From NCBI RefSeq assembly GCF_019511525.1, contig NZ_JAEUAT010000008.1:62001-126000 (forward strand): a DNA stretch of 64,000 bases. Reading direction: 5' to 3'. Source of the stretch: Rhizobium cauense. GTDB lineage: Bacteria; Pseudomonadota; Alphaproteobacteria; Rhizobiales; Rhizobiaceae. Below, piece by piece: positions 26,580-36,957 of this stretch (position 1 is its first letter; each line of letters begins with the position of its first letter). The position numbers and the translations under genes are program-made. The notes under the pieces are model-generated. The model ran no database searches, was not told the origin of the DNA, and worked only from the letters and a program-made list of their open reading frames with translations.

Positions 26580-27998
26580 ATGAGCTTCACGGTCGCCATC
26601 GTCGGTCGCCCGAATGTCGGCAAGTCGACGCTTTTCAACCGTCTGGTTGGAAAGAAGCTGGCGCTCGTCGATGATACGCCTGGCGTCACCCGCGACCGTC
26701 GCCCCGGCGACGCGCGGCTCATGGGGCTGAACTTCACCATCATCGACACCGCCGGTCTCGAAAGGGCTGAGGCCGAAAGCCTGCAGGGCCGCATGCGCGC
26801 CCAGACGGAAGCGGCGATCGATGAAGCGGATATCTCGCTCTTCGTGGTCGATGCCAAGTTTGGCCTGACGCCTGTCGACAAGGAATTGGCTGAAATGCTG
26901 CGCCGTCGCGGCAAGCCTGTCGTGCTCGTCGCCAACAAGGCGGAAGCCAAGGGCTCGGACGGCGGCTTCTATGACGCTTATACGCTCGGTCTGGGCGAAC
27001 CGGTTCCGATTTCGGCCGAACACGGGCAGGGCATGCTCGATCTGCGCGATGCGATCGTCGATGCGATCGGCAAGGATCGCGCCTATCCGCCGAAGGAAGA
27101 CGTCGCTGTCACCAATGTCGATCTTCCCGCCGAGATGGAAGAAGACGAGGAATACGAGCCTGAGTATGACGACACCAAGCCGTTGCGCGTGGCGATCATC
27201 GGTCGTCCGAATGCCGGCAAGTCGACATTGATCAACCGTTTCCTCGGTGAGGACCGGCTGCTGACCGGACCGGAAGCGGGCATCACCCGTGACAGCATCT
27301 CCGTCGAGTGGGATTGGCACGGTCGCACCATCAAGATGTTCGATACGGCCGGCATGCGCCGCAAGGCGCGCGTCACTGAAAAGCTGGAGAAGCTTTCAGT
27401 TGCCGACTCTCTGCGCTCGATCCGCTTTGCCGAAACCGTGGTCATCGTGTTCGACTCGACCATCCCCTTCGAGAAGCAGGACCTGCAGCTCGTGGATCTG
27501 GTGATCCGCGAAGGCCGCGCCGCCGTGCTTGCCTTCAATAAGTGGGACATGATCGAGGAGCCGCAGGCTGTTCTTGCCGACCTGCGTGAAAAGACCGAAC
27601 GCCTGCTGCCGCAGGCGCGCGGCATTCGCGCTGTTCCGATTTCCGGCCAGACGGGCCGCGGTCTCGATAAGCTGATGCAGTCGATCATCGACACCGACAG
27701 GGTCTGGAACAAGCGTATCTCGACGGCTCGCCTCAACCGCTGGCTTGAGCAGACGCAGGTGCAGCATCCGCCACCGGCAGTCTCCGGCCGCCGCATCAAG
27801 CTCAAGTACATGACGCAGGTGAAGGCGCGTCCGCCAGCCTTCATGATCTCCTGCACGCGTTCCGACGCACTGCCGGAATCATATACCCGATACTTGATCA
27901 ACGGTCTGCGCAACGACTTCGACATGCCGAGCGTGCCGATCCGCATTCACTATCGCTCGCCCGACAATCCGTACGAGTCGAAGAAGAAGCGAAGCTGA
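26580..27998 (+). CDS. der: Ribosome biogenesis GTPase Der (EngA)
   Basis: Essential GTPase of 472 residues with two tandem G domains, needed for 50S subunit assembly. The P-loops are GRPNVGKST (9-17) and GRPNAGKST (208-216); DTAGL at 56-60 and DTAGMRRK in the second domain are the switch II motifs, NKAE at 119 and NKWD in the second are the G4 motifs. A short acidic linker ([12 protein letters not shown], about 188-198) joins the domains, and the C-terminal KH-like domain ends in a lysine-rich tail. Cotranscribed with the YfgM-like gene. A strong terminator lies at 28169-28194. Confidence 0.97.
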   Translation: MSFTVAIVGRPNVGKSTLFNRLVGKKLALVDDTPGVTRDRRPGDARLMGLNFTIIDTAGLERAEAESLQGRMRAQTEAAIDEADISLFVVDAKFGLTPVDKELAEMLRRRGKPVVLVANKAEAKGSDGGFYDAYTLGLGEPVPISAEHGQGMLDLRDAIVDAIGKDRAYPPKEDVAVTNVDLPAEMEEDEEYEPEYDDTKPLRVAIIGRPNAGKSTLINRFLGEDRLLTGPEAGITRDSISVEWDWHGRTIKMFDTAGMRRKARVTEKLEKLSVADSLRSIRFAETVVIVFDSTIPFEKQDLQLVDLVIREGRAAVLAFNKWDMIEEPQAVLADLREKTERLLPQARGIRAVPISGQTGRGLDKLMQSIIDTDRVWNKRISTARLNRWLEQTQVQHPPPAVSGRRIKLKYMTQVKARPPAFMISCTRSDALPESYTRYLINGLRNDFDMPSVPIRIHYRSPDNPYESKKKRS

Positions 27999-28148
27999 TC
28001 AGCGGATGCCTGTCAGGCCCGCTTCTCGAGCGCGTCGCGCAGCGCAATAACCTCTGCCCTTAGGCGTTCAGTTCGGCAAATTCCGGCTTGGCGATTCGGC
28101 AATGCAGCCTGGGATCGTGGCAGTGGGGGCCTGAGTGCCCGGAGAGGC

Positions 28149-29327
28149 TCAGATTCCCGATGAGATGGGCCCGGCGGCGTCGCCGGGCTTTTTTGTCCTT
28201 GGCAGCGACTTTGCCGCAAACTGCCAGGCTTTCTTCCATTTCGGCGTGATGACACCGTTGGCGGCCCGGATGTTGTTGATGAACTGCGTCGTCGCTGCCT
28301 CCCAGGAATATTGCAGCGCGAGTTCGCGGGCTTTCTCGCGCGAGGCGGACAGTGCCGCCAGGCATGCTGTCCTCAGATCGTTGTCGAGTGCGCCGACCTC
28401 GCTCTCCTCGCCGATGATATCGAGCGGACCAGTAACGGGATAGGCAGCAACGGGAACACCGCAGGCGAGTGCCTCCAGGATGGTGTTGCCAAATGTGTCC
28501 GTCTGCGACGGGAAGACAAAGACGTCGGCCTGGGCGTAGGCCTTCGCCAATTCCTCGCCGAACTTCAGGCCAGTAAACAGCGCGTCAGGATAACGCTTCT
28601 CGAGTTCGGCGCGAGCAGGTCCGTCGCCGACGACCACCTTCGAGCCGGCCAGGTCGAGATCCAGAAATGCCGGAAGGTTCTTTTCCAGTGCGACACGGCC
28701 GACAGTCATGAAGATTGGGCGAGGCAGATCGAAGGGGCTGTCTTCCAGAATTGCCGGGCGGAACTGATCGGCGTCGATACCGCGGCTCCATGGCATGAGG
28801 TTTTGAATGCCCTTGTCAGAAAGTTCGCGCGCAAGGCTGGGAGTTGCGACCATGCAGCCAGCGCCGGAATTGTGGAACCAGCGGACGAAGGCATAGAGCC
28901 AGCTCTTCGGCACAGGCAGGCGCGCCGAGACATATTCCGGAAAGCGCGTGTGATAGCTCGTGGAGAAGGGCATGCGGTTCTTCAGGCACCAGCGCCGCGC
29001 CGTCAGGCCTAATGGGCCCTCCGTCGCGATATGAACGTAAGAGGGCATGTGCTTTTCGATCTCGCGCGCGACGCGCCGGTAGTTGGCGATCGAAAGCCGA
29101 ATTTCGGGATAGGTGGGGCAGGGGATACTGTGAAAACCCTGCGGCGTCACCATCGCCACCTCGATGCCCATCTTCGCGAGCTCGCGGTTGGTATTCTCGA
29201 TCGAGCGAACAACGCCATTGACCTGTGGATGCCACGCGTCGCTGACAATGACCAGCCGCTCGGCCACAACGGGCCGGGAGGCGGCCGGGCTTTCGTCGCT
29301 TCCAACATCCGCCATCTGGTGCAGCAT
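28149..29327 (-). CDS. GT4-family glycosyltransferase
   Basis: GT-B fold glycosyltransferase of 392 residues. The N-terminal domain starts RLVIVSDAWHPQVNGVVRSIENT, the pattern of GDP-mannose-dependent and lipid glycosyltransferases. The C-terminal domain has VGRVALEKNLPAFLDLDL and the nucleotide-sugar site VFPSQTDTFGNTILEALACG (E-x7-E). In rhizobia relatives make glycolipids, including those formed on phosphate limitation, but no Pho box was identified here so the acceptor stays open. The C-terminal codons overlap a strong hairpin on the opposite strand that serves der. The start is ambiguous (29327 or 29315). Confidence 0.85.
   Translation of the reverse strand: MLHQMADVGSDESPAASRPVVAERLVIVSDAWHPQVNGVVRSIENTNRELAKMGIEVAMVTPQGFHSIPCPTYPEIRLSIANYRRVAREIEKHMPSYVHIATEGPLGLTARRWCLKNRMPFSTSYHTRFPEYVSARLPVPKSWLYAFVRWFHNSGAGCMVATPSLARELSDKGIQNLMPWSRGIDADQFRPAILEDSPFDLPRPIFMTVGRVALEKNLPAFLDLDLAGSKVVVGDGPARAELEKRYPDALFTGLKFGEELAKAYAQADVFVFPSQTDTFGNTILEALACGVPVAAYPVTGPLDIIGEESEVGALDNDLRTACLAALSASREKARELALQYSWEAATTQFINNIRAANGVITPKWKKAWQFAAKSLPRTKKPGDAAGPISSGI
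28169..28194 (+). terminator. Intrinsic terminator for der, inside the convergent gene
   Basis: GCCCGGCG (28169-28176), loop GCGT, CGCCGGGC (28181-28188) and TTTTTT (28189-28194). A perfect 8-bp GC stem followed by six T on the plus strand, 170 bp after der. It lies inside the last 15 codons of the convergent glycosyltransferase gene, where it encodes KKPGDAAGP. Confidence 0.85.
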
Positions 29328-29494
29328 GCCCCAATTCCATCCATGCCGCTCGACGGCGGCTCAAATCCGGGCGGGTCCGGAGACTCGATTCCCGCACTTG
29401 CTATTCTGGCGGTGGTCGATGATGGAAATATTACAGCCCCGTTGCGCCGATAGACGAGGGATATCCTGTGGGTGTGATGCGATGCCTGGGCTAT

Positions 29495-30406
29495 CTAAAG
29501 GCCGAGCTTTTCACGGTCGACGAGGGCGCCGTGTTCACTCACAACGCGAGCGGCAATCTTTGCGGCAAAGGCTGCGGCCGCCTTCGCATCCCTGGTCTCG
29601 AGGTATCGCGCGAGGAATGCACCGTTGAAACTGTCTCCGGCACTGGTCGTGTCGACCACCTGCTCGACCTTCTCGGCCGGGACGAAACTCTCCACCCCAT
29701 CAAAACTCAGGGTAGCGCCCTCCGCGCCGTTCTTGACGACCACGTCGGCGGCTCCGAGCGCACGGTAGCGTTGAATCGTTCCCGCGATCGAGACGTCGCC
29801 GAAGTGCGTTGCCTCGTCATCAAAACTCGGCAGGACCAGCGACGAGGCGCGCGCGCCTTCGCTGATCGTTGCATGCATCACGTCATAGCTCGACCAGAGG
29901 CGTGGCCGGACGTTGGGATCGAAGGCAACGATCCTGCCGGCGGCCTTGGCGCGACGAACTTCGGCAAGCAAAGTATCGGCATCGTTGCGCGACAGGATCG
30001 CAAGCGTGATGCCGGAGAAGTAGATGACATCGCAGGCCTCGATCGCTTCGCGCAGGAGTTCGGCGTCGCCGGCAAGCTGGCGGGCGGCGGAGTTGTCGCG
30101 CCAATAGCTGAAGGAGCGTTCGCCGTCCTTGAGGCTGATCATGTAAAGACCGGGCGCCTTGCCCTTGATGCGCCTGATAAATTCGGTGCCGATGCCAGCC
30201 GTCTTGAGGAAGGCGATCATCTCGTCGGACATCGCTTCGTCGCCGAGCGCGGTGAAATATTCGACCGACCAATCGGCCGGCATGCAGGCGCGGGCGTACC
30301 AGGCTGTGTTCAGCGTATCGCCGGCAAACCCCTTGCGCAGCAGACCAGCGCCTGCCTGCGAAAGCTCGACCATACATTCACCGATAGATAGAAAACGCCC
30401 GCCCAC
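29495..30406 (-). CDS. kdgK: PfkB-family sugar kinase, probably 2-keto-3-deoxygluconate kinase
   Basis: Ribokinase-like kinase of 303 residues. N-terminal FLSIGECMVELS and GFAGDTLNTAWYARA carry the substrate-binding pattern of KDG kinases, and DTTSAGDSFNGAF (252-264) is PfkB signature 2 with catalytic D258. The YFTALGDEAMSDEMI segment also matches KdgK. It would phosphorylate 2-keto-3-deoxygluconate for the Entner-Doudoroff route, but other sugar acids are possible. It is divergent from the alpha-glucosidase gene with 187 bp between, so both may serve sugar catabolism. Confidence 0.85.
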   Translation of the reverse strand: MGGRFLSIGECMVELSQAGAGLLRKGFAGDTLNTAWYARACMPADWSVEYFTALGDEAMSDEMIAFLKTAGIGTEFIRRIKGKAPGLYMISLKDGERSFSYWRDNSAARQLAGDAELLREAIEACDVIYFSGITLAILSRNDADTLLAEVRRAKAAGRIVAFDPNVRPRLWSSYDVMHATISEGARASSLVLPSFDDEATHFGDVSIAGTIQRYRALGAADVVVKNGAEGATLSFDGVESFVPAEKVEQVVDTTSAGDSFNGAFLARYLETRDAKAAAAFAAKIAARVVSEHGALVDREKLGL

Positions 30407-30593
30407 AGTTAGCCTCCCTGACTATTCCCGCTTCGCTGATACGCGCAGACCACCTTCCTGACAAGCCGCGGGCGGCGGCTTTGAGTCCAGCCATCGGTCG
30501 GATTGCCTTGCATTGATGCGTAGGGCTCAAGGTTGTTTTTTGTCTCGTCCGCTTTAGTGTGCAACGTCATTGCATGAATGCAGGAGATGAACA

Positions 30594-32243
30594 GTGGCGG
30601 TTGCGGACAAGACGGCGGACTGGTGGCGGGGTGCGGTCATTTATCAGGTCTATCCACGGTCCTTCCAGGATACGAATGGAGATGGCCTGGGAGATTTGAA
30701 GGGGATTACCCGCAGATTGCCCTATATCGCCAGTCTCGGCGTCGATGCGATCTGGCTCTCACCGTTCTTCAAGTCGCCGATGGCCGACATGGGTTACGAT
30801 GTGTCCGACTATTGCGATGTCGATCCGATCTTCGGCACGCTCGAGGATTTCGACGAGATGATGGCTGCGGCCCACGGTCTCGGCCTCAGGATCGTCATCG
30901 ACCAGGTGATCTCGCACACGGCTGATGTTCATCCCTGGTTTGTCGAAAGCCGCTCGAGCCGGACCAATCCCAAGGCGGACTGGTATGTGTGGGCCGATCC
31001 GAAACCGGATGGCACGGCACCCAACAACTGGCTTTCGATCTTCGGGGGGCCTGGATGGGAATGGGACGGCGTTCGCCGGCAATATTACCAGCACAACTTC
31101 CTGACCTCGCAGCCAGATCTCAACTTCCACAATCCGGAGGTTCAAGATGCCGTCCTTGCTACCGTGAAGTTCTGGCTCGACCGTGGCGTCGATGGCTTCC
31201 GCCTCGATACAGTCAACTATTACTTCTGCGACAAGCTGCTTCGCGACAACCCTCCGCATGCGCCCGATGCGAGCGACGGAGGACTTGATGCGCCCGACAC
31301 CAACCCCTACGGCATGCAGAACCACCTTTATGACAAGACGCAACCGGAGAATATCGTCTTCCTCCAGCGGTTCCGGGCGCTGCTCGACCGTTACGAGGCG
31401 CGCGCAACGGTCGGCGAGGTGGGCGACGGTGCGCGTTCGCTGAAGACGGTCGCGGCCTACACGGGTGGCGGCGACAAGCTGAACATGTGCTACACCTTCG
31501 ACCTGCTCGGGCCGGACTTTACTGCCACGCATATCCGCAACTGCGTCGATGCCTTCCAGAAGTCGGTTGCCGATGGTTGGGTTTGCTGGGCCTTCTCGAA
31601 CCACGACGTCAACCGTCATGTGAGCCGCTTTGCCAAGACCTCGGAGGAGCGGCCCGTCATCGCCAAGCTGGCTATTTCGGTGCTGGCGACGCTGCGCGGC
31701 TCGATCTGCCTCTACCAGGGTGAAGAGCTTGGCCTTCCGGAGGCCGAACTCGCCTTCGAGGATCTGCGTGATCCCTATGGCATCCGCTTCTGGCCCGCTT
31801 TCAAGGGGCGCGACGGATGCCGCACGCCAATGCCCTGGGAGGCTGCCAAGGCACATGCGGGCTTCACGACCGCCGAAAAATCCTGGCTGCCGGTGCCTTA
31901 CGAGCAGGCGGCGCTTTCGGTCGATACGCAGGAGAGCGATCCGCATTCCGTGCTGAACCACTACCGACAGACGCTCGAATTCCGCAAAAGCCACCCGGCA
32001 TTGCTTGATGGCACGATGGAGTTCATCGGGACCAATCAGGACCTTCTCGCCTTCACCCGCACAAAGGGAAGCGAGACGCTGCTGTTCGTCTTCAACCTCA
32101 CGCACAAGCCCGCGCAATTCGCTCCGCCAGCTGGAATGGTGATCGGAGAACGATTGGCGATGCCGGGCTTCACTCCGGCGACCGGAACCGGGCCTATCAA
32201 GCTCGCGGCGCTCGGCGCGTTCTGTGCGCGGGTGGCTGGCTAA
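30594..32243 (+). CDS. aglA: Alpha-glucosidase, GH13
   Basis: Glycoside hydrolase of 549 residues that releases glucose from alpha-glucosides. The GH13 elements are DAIWLSPFFKSPMADMGYDV (51-70), the nucleophile D205 in GFRLDTVNYY, the acid/base E275 in TVGEVGD, and H337-D338 in FSNHDVNR. No signal peptide, so it is cytoplasmic and needs a sugar importer. In Sinorhizobium meliloti a similar AglA is in the aglEFGAK transport operon; here no transporter is adjacent. The start codon is GTG at 30594 with GGAGATG upstream. Its TAA is only 3 bp from the stop of the convergent ade gene. Confidence 0.9.
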   Translation: MAVADKTADWWRGAVIYQVYPRSFQDTNGDGLGDLKGITRRLPYIASLGVDAIWLSPFFKSPMADMGYDVSDYCDVDPIFGTLEDFDEMMAAAHGLGLRIVIDQVISHTADVHPWFVESRSSRTNPKADWYVWADPKPDGTAPNNWLSIFGGPGWEWDGVRRQYYQHNFLTSQPDLNFHNPEVQDAVLATVKFWLDRGVDGFRLDTVNYYFCDKLLRDNPPHAPDASDGGLDAPDTNPYGMQNHLYDKTQPENIVFLQRFRALLDRYEARATVGEVGDGARSLKTVAAYTGGGDKLNMCYTFDLLGPDFTATHIRNCVDAFQKSVADGWVCWAFSNHDVNRHVSRFAKTSEERPVIAKLAISVLATLRGSICLYQGEELGLPEAELAFEDLRDPYGIRFWPAFKGRDGCRTPMPWEAAKAHAGFTTAEKSWLPVPYEQAALSVDTQESDPHSVLNHYRQTLEFRKSHPALLDGTMEFIGTNQDLLAFTRTKGSETLLFVFNLTHKPAQFAPPAGMVIGERLAMPGFTPATGTGPIKLAALGAFCARVAG

Positions 32244-32246
32244 GCG

Positions 32247-33944
32247 TCATCCGATCAAGGCGAACTTGTCGACATCGACCATTCCTCGATCCGAGATCTT
32301 CAGGTGCGGGATGACCGGGAGCGGCAGGAAAGCGACCTGGAGGAACGGCTCTTCGAGAGTCGTTCCAAGGGCATAGGCGGCCTTTCTCAAGTGATGCAGC
32401 GTGTCGCGCACCGTCTCGTAGGGCTCGAGGCTCATCAGACCGGCAACGGGGAGGGCGATCTCGCCCGTGACCTTGCCATCCTCTACGACGACAAAGCCGC
32501 CCTTGATCTCACTGAGGCGATTGGCGGCGAGCGCCATGTCGTCCTCGCTGACGCCGACGACGCAGATGTTGTGGCTGTCATGGCCGACGGTTGAGGCGAT
32601 CGCGCCCTTCTTCAGGCCGAAACCCTGGACGAAGCCATTGGCATGGTTGCCGTTCTTGCCGTGTCGCTCGATGACGGCGACCTTGATGATGTCGTTGCCG
32701 AGATCGACATCGGTCTGGTTCCCCTTGACGGGTAAGCGGTAGCGGCGATGCTCGGTGATGATCTTGCCGGGGGTGACGCCGATCACGGGTGTTTCTCCAT
32801 CGGCAACGGGAACACCGAAATGGGCGGCGTTGACGGGCCGAGCCTTGACGCTGTCAAGACCGACTGGCTCCACGGGCTTACGCGTGGTGAAAAGCTCTGC
32901 AGTCACCTGGCGACCGGCAGCAAAGACGAGATCGGCGCGGCAGTTTTCGAGGCTGTCGACAACGACGAGGTCTGCGCGCCAGCCGGGGGCGACGAGGCCG
33001 CGGTCTCTCAGGCCAAAGGCGCGGGCAGCGGAGATCGAAGCCGCACGGTAGATCGCAAGCGGCTCCACGCCGCTCTTGATCGCGGTACGGATCATGTAGT
33101 CGAGATGCCCTTGCTCAGCGATGTCGAGCGGGTTGCGATCATCGGTGCAAAGGGCGATGTAGGGTGACAGGCGTTCGGTGATGATGGGCATGAGGGCTGC
33201 GAGATCCTTCGACACGGAGCCCTCGCGCACGAGAATGTGCATGCCCTTGCGGATCTTTTCCAGCGCCTCGGCGGCACTCGTGCATTCGTGCTCGGTGCGG
33301 ATGCCGGCGGCGAGATAGCCGTTCAGGTCGTTGCCCGAGAGCAGGGGGGCATGGCCGTCGATGTGCTGGCCCTGGAAGGCGTCGAGCTTCGCCATGCAGA
33401 TCGGATCCTTGTGGATCACGCCCGGGAAGTTCATGAACTCGGCAAGGCCGATGACCTTCGGATGATGACGGAACGGAAGAAGCCGCTCGATCGGCAGATC
33501 GGCACCCGACGTTTCCAGGTGCGTCGCAGGCACGCAGGAGGAGAGCTGGACGCGGATGTCCATGATCGTTTCGAGAGACGAATCCAGGAAGTACTGAATG
33601 CCTTCGGTGCCCAGCACATTGGCGATCTCATGCGGATCGCAGATGACGGTCGTGACGCCATAGGGCAGGACGCAGCGGTCGAACTCGTGCGGTGTTACCA
33701 GCGATGATTCGATGTGAAGATGCGTGTCGATGAAACCGGGGACGACGATCTTTCCCGAGATGTCGATTTCGGTTTCGCCAGCGTAGCTACCGCATGTACC
33801 AACGATGCGATCCTGGGCGATCGCAATATCCGATGCCACCAGTTCGCCGGTCACGAGGTCGAAGAAGCGTCCGCCTTTCAGTACGATATCGGCCGGCAAG
33901 CGGCCCGTTCCCTGGTCGATGAGGCGTTCTAGTCTTTCGGTCAT
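32247..33944 (-). CDS. ade: Adenine deaminase
   Basis: Amidohydrolase of 565 residues that converts adenine to hypoxanthine and ammonia, with a binuclear metal site. The first metal motif is [13 protein letters not shown] (69-81; H75 and H77); [31 protein letters not shown] and the C-terminal GLMS-containing domain are typical of the ade/YicP family. Length matches. Hypoxanthine then enters the xanthine dehydrogenase step, so this gene supports the purine pathway encoded at 1-10 kb although it lies 24 kb away. No regulator is adjacent. It converges on the alpha-glucosidase gene. Confidence 0.95.
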   Translation of the reverse strand: MTERLERLIDQGTGRLPADIVLKGGRFFDLVTGELVASDIAIAQDRIVGTCGSYAGETEIDISGKIVVPGFIDTHLHIESSLVTPHEFDRCVLPYGVTTVICDPHEIANVLGTEGIQYFLDSSLETIMDIRVQLSSCVPATHLETSGADLPIERLLPFRHHPKVIGLAEFMNFPGVIHKDPICMAKLDAFQGQHIDGHAPLLSGNDLNGYLAAGIRTEHECTSAAEALEKIRKGMHILVREGSVSKDLAALMPIITERLSPYIALCTDDRNPLDIAEQGHLDYMIRTAIKSGVEPLAIYRAASISAARAFGLRDRGLVAPGWRADLVVVDSLENCRADLVFAAGRQVTAELFTTRKPVEPVGLDSVKARPVNAAHFGVPVADGETPVIGVTPGKIITEHRRYRLPVKGNQTDVDLGNDIIKVAVIERHGKNGNHANGFVQGFGLKKGAIASTVGHDSHNICVVGVSEDDMALAANRLSEIKGGFVVVEDGKVTGEIALPVAGLMSLEPYETVRDTLHHLRKAAYALGTTLEEPFLQVAFLPLPVIPHLKISDRGMVDVDKFALIG

Positions 33945-34031
33945 GGCGGGGCTCCCAGCATTAGTCGATTCTCTCTACTTAGCCCGTTGCAGGCAAAACG
34001 GGGAGGGGCATCGACAATGCCGACCGTGATG

Positions 34032-34991
34032 CTAGCCGAGGTCGGTCCGGACGTTTGCCCCACAGAGAATGGTGGCGACCGTCTTGCCTATCAAAGCCTC
34101 CCCGCGCTCGAGCAGGGCGGCGATGCCGGCAGCGCCCGCTTCCTCGACCACAAGGCCGTAGTGAACCCGGCAGAAGTCCCGTGCCCTGCGGATCGCGTTT
34201 TCGCTTGTCTCCCAGACCTCATCGACGGTGGTTGCCATACATTCCAACGCGTAGGGGACGCATTCGCGTACCGCGATGCCGTCCGCCGCAGTTTTCGCCG
34301 TTTCGGTCGAGACCGGCCGGCCGTTCTCCCAGGAGTGTTTCATCGCCGGCGCATTGGCAGCGACAACGCCGATCACCCTGCAGGATGGCGCTGCTGCCCG
34401 AATCCACGTGCCGACGCCAGTCAGCAGGGCGCCGTTGCCAAGCGGCACGATGATGGCATCAAGCGGGGTGTTGTCGAGCGACAGGCGTTCGGTGATTTCC
34501 AGCGCAATCGTTCCGGCACCTTCGGCAATCGCGCGCAGGGCTCCGTCTTCGACGAAGGGGCAGCCGTGGGTTTGCGCGTGGGCGCGAGCGGCGGCTTTTG
34601 CGGCATCGAAATCCTCGCCCTCAAGCCGCACCTCCGCGCCAAGGCGGCGCATCGCCTCCACCTTGCCAGGATTGGCGCTAACAGCGGAAAAGATTACCAC
34701 TCCGCGGCCCCGTGCTCGACCGGCATAGGCCAGACCCTGACCGAAATTGCCGGCAGAGGCGGAGACGACCGGGCGATCGCTTACCGGTTCGTTCTGCATC
34801 CACCAGTCAGTCCCGCGGCCCTTAAACGAACGGATCGGGTTCAGCGTTTCCACCTTGGCGAAAAGCCGAAGGCCGAGTTCAGCATTGGCGGTCGGCTGCT
34901 CGATCAGCGGACTGCCGGTAAAGGCGGGATCAATGTTGCGGAAGGCGGCGCGAATGCCGTCGGCGGTGGGAGCGTTCTGTGGTTGGGTCAT
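34032..34991 (-). CDS. PLP-dependent threonine dehydratase-like enzyme
   Basis: Fold-type II PLP enzyme of 319 residues. The PLP lysine is K57 in SFKGRG, followed by the phosphate-binding ASAGNFGQG loop and PLGNGALLTG. It resembles threonine/serine dehydratases and diaminopropionate ammonia-lyases, without the C-terminal ACT regulatory domain of biosynthetic IlvA, so a catabolic role is likely. ATG 34991 (MTQPQNAP) is preferred over a start ten codons earlier. Divergent from an Lrp/AsnC regulator with 99 bp between, and that regulator is the probable controller. Substrate is uncertain. Confidence 0.82.
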   Translation of the reverse strand: MTQPQNAPTADGIRAAFRNIDPAFTGSPLIEQPTANAELGLRLFAKVETLNPIRSFKGRGTDWWMQNEPVSDRPVVSASAGNFGQGLAYAGRARGRGVVIFSAVSANPGKVEAMRRLGAEVRLEGEDFDAAKAAARAHAQTHGCPFVEDGALRAIAEGAGTIALEITERLSLDNTPLDAIIVPLGNGALLTGVGTWIRAAAPSCRVIGVVAANAPAMKHSWENGRPVSTETAKTAADGIAVRECVPYALECMATTVDEVWETSENAIRRARDFCRVHYGLVVEEAGAAGIAALLERGEALIGKTVATILCGANVRTDLG

Positions 34992-35048
34992 TGTCCTAGC
35001 ATGACAAAGAAGGTATGGCATTATTCCTGAGTTTATCGGATACTCTGG

Positions 35049-35078
35049 GGATATTTCTCAATATTTAGTTCAATATCC
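35049..35078. promoter_or_regulatory. Candidate Lrp operator
   Basis: Inverted repeat GGATATT (35049-35055) and AATATCC (35072-35078), 16 bases apart, in the AT-rich gap between the divergent ammonia-lyase and Lrp genes. Such AT-rich dyads are usual Lrp-family sites; the assignment rests on position and symmetry only. Confidence 0.45.
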
Positions 35079-35090
35079 GGAAAATTGCTC

Positions 35091-35552
35091 ATGACGCTGA
35101 CTAGAACGGATCGTGAAATCCTTAAGCTCATGCAGCAGGACGCGACTATTACACTAGGCGTGCTTGCCGAACGTGTCGGTCTTTCTCCATCTTCCGCACA
35201 GCGGCGGCTGCAGAAGCTTCGCGAGGAGAGGGTCATCCTGCGGGATGTTTCGATCGTCGATCCCAGGAAGGTCGGCCGTCCCGTCTCTATGCTGGTGGAG
35301 GTCGAGTTGGAACGCGACCGGCCGGAGCTTCTACCGCCCTTCATGCGCTGGGTGACGGAAACGCCAGAGGTACAGGAGGCGTGGGGCACATCCGGACGGG
35401 GGGATTATACGCTGGTGATCACGGCGCAGTCGGTCGAGCATTTCGATGCGCTGGCCGATCGGATGATGGAGCTCAATCGGAATATCCGCAAGTTCACCAC
35501 CAGTGTCGTGCTGAAGACGCTGAAGCGAGGACTTGCGGTTCCCGTGGACTGA
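35091..35552 (+). CDS. Lrp/AsnC-family transcriptional regulator
   Basis: Regulator of 153 residues. The N-terminal helix-turn-helix (LTRTDREILKLMQQDATITLGVLAERVGLSPSSAQRRLQKL) is followed by the RAM effector-binding domain with WGTSGRGDYTLVI, the amino-acid binding loop, and the ending TSVVLKTLKRG. It probably senses an amino acid handled by the divergent PLP enzyme. ATG 35091 is preferred; a TTG two codons upstream is in frame. A bidirectional terminator follows at 35599-35624. Confidence 0.92.
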   Translation: MTLTRTDREILKLMQQDATITLGVLAERVGLSPSSAQRRLQKLREERVILRDVSIVDPRKVGRPVSMLVEVELERDRPELLPPFMRWVTETPEVQEAWGTSGRGDYTLVITAQSVEHFDALADRMMELNRNIRKFTTSVVLKTLKRGLAVPVD

Positions 35553-35598
35553 CCGACACAGCCCACAGACCGCTCATGGAAACAGTACCGCGAAATAG

Positions 35599-35624
35599 AA
35601 ACGGGCGCCGTACAGCGCCCGTTT
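35599..35624. terminator. Bidirectional terminator between Lrp gene and binding-protein gene
   Basis: AAACGGGCGC (35599-35608), loop CGTACA, GCGCCCGTTT (35615-35624): a perfect 10-bp stem with A on one side and T on the other, located between two convergent genes. Confidence 0.8.
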
Positions 35625-35648
35625 CCCTGTCATTTGGCAGTGCTGGGC

Positions 35649-36752
35649 TTACTCGGCCGGAACGATCTTGCCGCCTTCCCACTTGTAGAGCGCGAAGCTC
35701 TGGGAGGTCAGGTCGCCGGTTTCGCCGTAGGTGAGCTTGCCGATAGCGGTCGAGATCGGTTCGCCGCCCTTCAGGGCCTTGGCGACGGCCTCGGAATCCT
35801 CGGCGCTGCCAGCCTTCTCGATGCCTGCCTTCAGCACTTCGACTGCAGCATAGGCGTTGAGCGTAAAGGCTTCGGCCGGGATGCCCTTGGCCTTCAGTGC
35901 GTCGGCCGCTGCCTTGGAATCCGGGTTCTTCGTCGCATCCACGGCATTGGTGAAGACGGTGCCGCCGGCTGCGTCGGTGCCGATGTTCCAGAACTCGCTG
36001 TTCGACAGGCCGTCGCCGCCGATGATGACGGCCTTGACGGAGAGATCATGCAGCTGACGGGCCAGCAGGCCACCTTCCGGGTGGTAGCCGCCAAAATAGA
36101 CGACGTCGACATTCTCGGCCTTGAGGCGGGTGGTCAGCGCGCTGAAGTCCTTGTCGCCAGGGGTCAGCGAGTCGTCGAGCACTTCCTTGATGCCGCCGGC
36201 GTTCAGCGTTGCCTTGAAGGAGTCGGCCAGGCCCTTACCATAGGCGCCCTTGTCGTTGATGATTGCGACGCGCTTGTCCTTGAAGTTCTTCAGAACGTAG
36301 TTGGCGGCGACTTCGGCCTGCTGGTCGTCGCGGCCGCAAGTGCGCAGGACGTTGGCGAGGCCACGCTTGGTGAGATCGGGGGCGGTTGCCGTCGGCGTGA
36401 CCATGAGGACGCCGTTTTCAGCGAGAACGTCAGATGCAGGGATCGCGACGCCCGACGTGACAGGTCCAACGACGAAGCGGATGCCGTCGCCGACGATCTG
36501 GTTTGCGGCCGAAACGCCCTGTTTGGGTTCGCCGGCATCGTCGGCATATTTGAGGATGACTTTTTCGCCGAGGATACCGCCCTTCGCGTTGATCTCGTCA
36601 ACAGCAGCCTGCGCGCCATTCTTCACCTGGTCGCCATAGGCGGCAACCGGACCGGTCAGCGGCGCAATGAGACCGATGGTGATGTCTGCATGGGCGAGCG
36701 GCGCAAAGGCAAGCGAGGCGACAAGGGCCGCCGACAAAGTCTTCAGACTCAT
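35649..36752 (-). CDS. Branched-chain amino acid ABC transporter substrate-binding protein
   Basis: Periplasmic binding protein of 367 residues, LivJ/LivK type. It has a signal peptide ([22 protein letters not shown]) and the family start [26 protein letters not shown] 36752 has AGGAGAAAG directly upstream; a longer frame upstream has no signal-peptide logic. The permease and ATPase genes (livHMGF) are not adjacent, which is common in rhizobia, where the bulk Bra system uses a separately encoded binding protein. The ligand may include leucine, isoleucine, valine and other amino acids. Confidence 0.92.
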   Translation of the reverse strand: MSLKTLSAALVASLAFAPLAHADITIGLIAPLTGPVAAYGDQVKNGAQAAVDEINAKGGILGEKVILKYADDAGEPKQGVSAANQIVGDGIRFVVGPVTSGVAIPASDVLAENGVLMVTPTATAPDLTKRGLANVLRTCGRDDQQAEVAANYVLKNFKDKRVAIINDKGAYGKGLADSFKATLNAGGIKEVLDDSLTPGDKDFSALTTRLKAENVDVVYFGGYHPEGGLLARQLHDLSVKAVIIGGDGLSNSEFWNIGTDAAGGTVFTNAVDATKNPDSKAAADALKAKGIPAEAFTLNAYAAVEVLKAGIEKAGSAEDSEAVAKALKGGEPISTAIGKLTYGETGDLTSQSFALYKWEGGKIVPAE

Positions 36753-36957
36753 TTTCTTTCTCCTTGGGTGGGTTTTCAAACCCGCGATTAAGTACCGCAG
36801 CAGTGTGCCCAGATCGTACAACAGCCCTTGCGGGATGCGCCAAGAGACGATGAGCAGCCGCACGGCCGAAGCATCCGCCTGCCATGTTTGGCTTCGGCGA
36901 GTGCACAGCAAGTTTCTTAGGAATTTAACGCGGATTTCGCAAGAAGATAAAGAAATA

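Noticed and set aside
28013..28255. 80-codon frame downstream of der on the minus strand
   Set aside because: Only the last 18 codons look protein-like; the rest is Arg/Pro-rich shadow of the glycosyltransferase tail, so it is reported as a possible remnant, not a gene.
30759..32117. 452-codon open frame opposite the alpha-glucosidase
   Set aside because: Antisense shadow; the GH13 catalytic residues are all on the plus strand.
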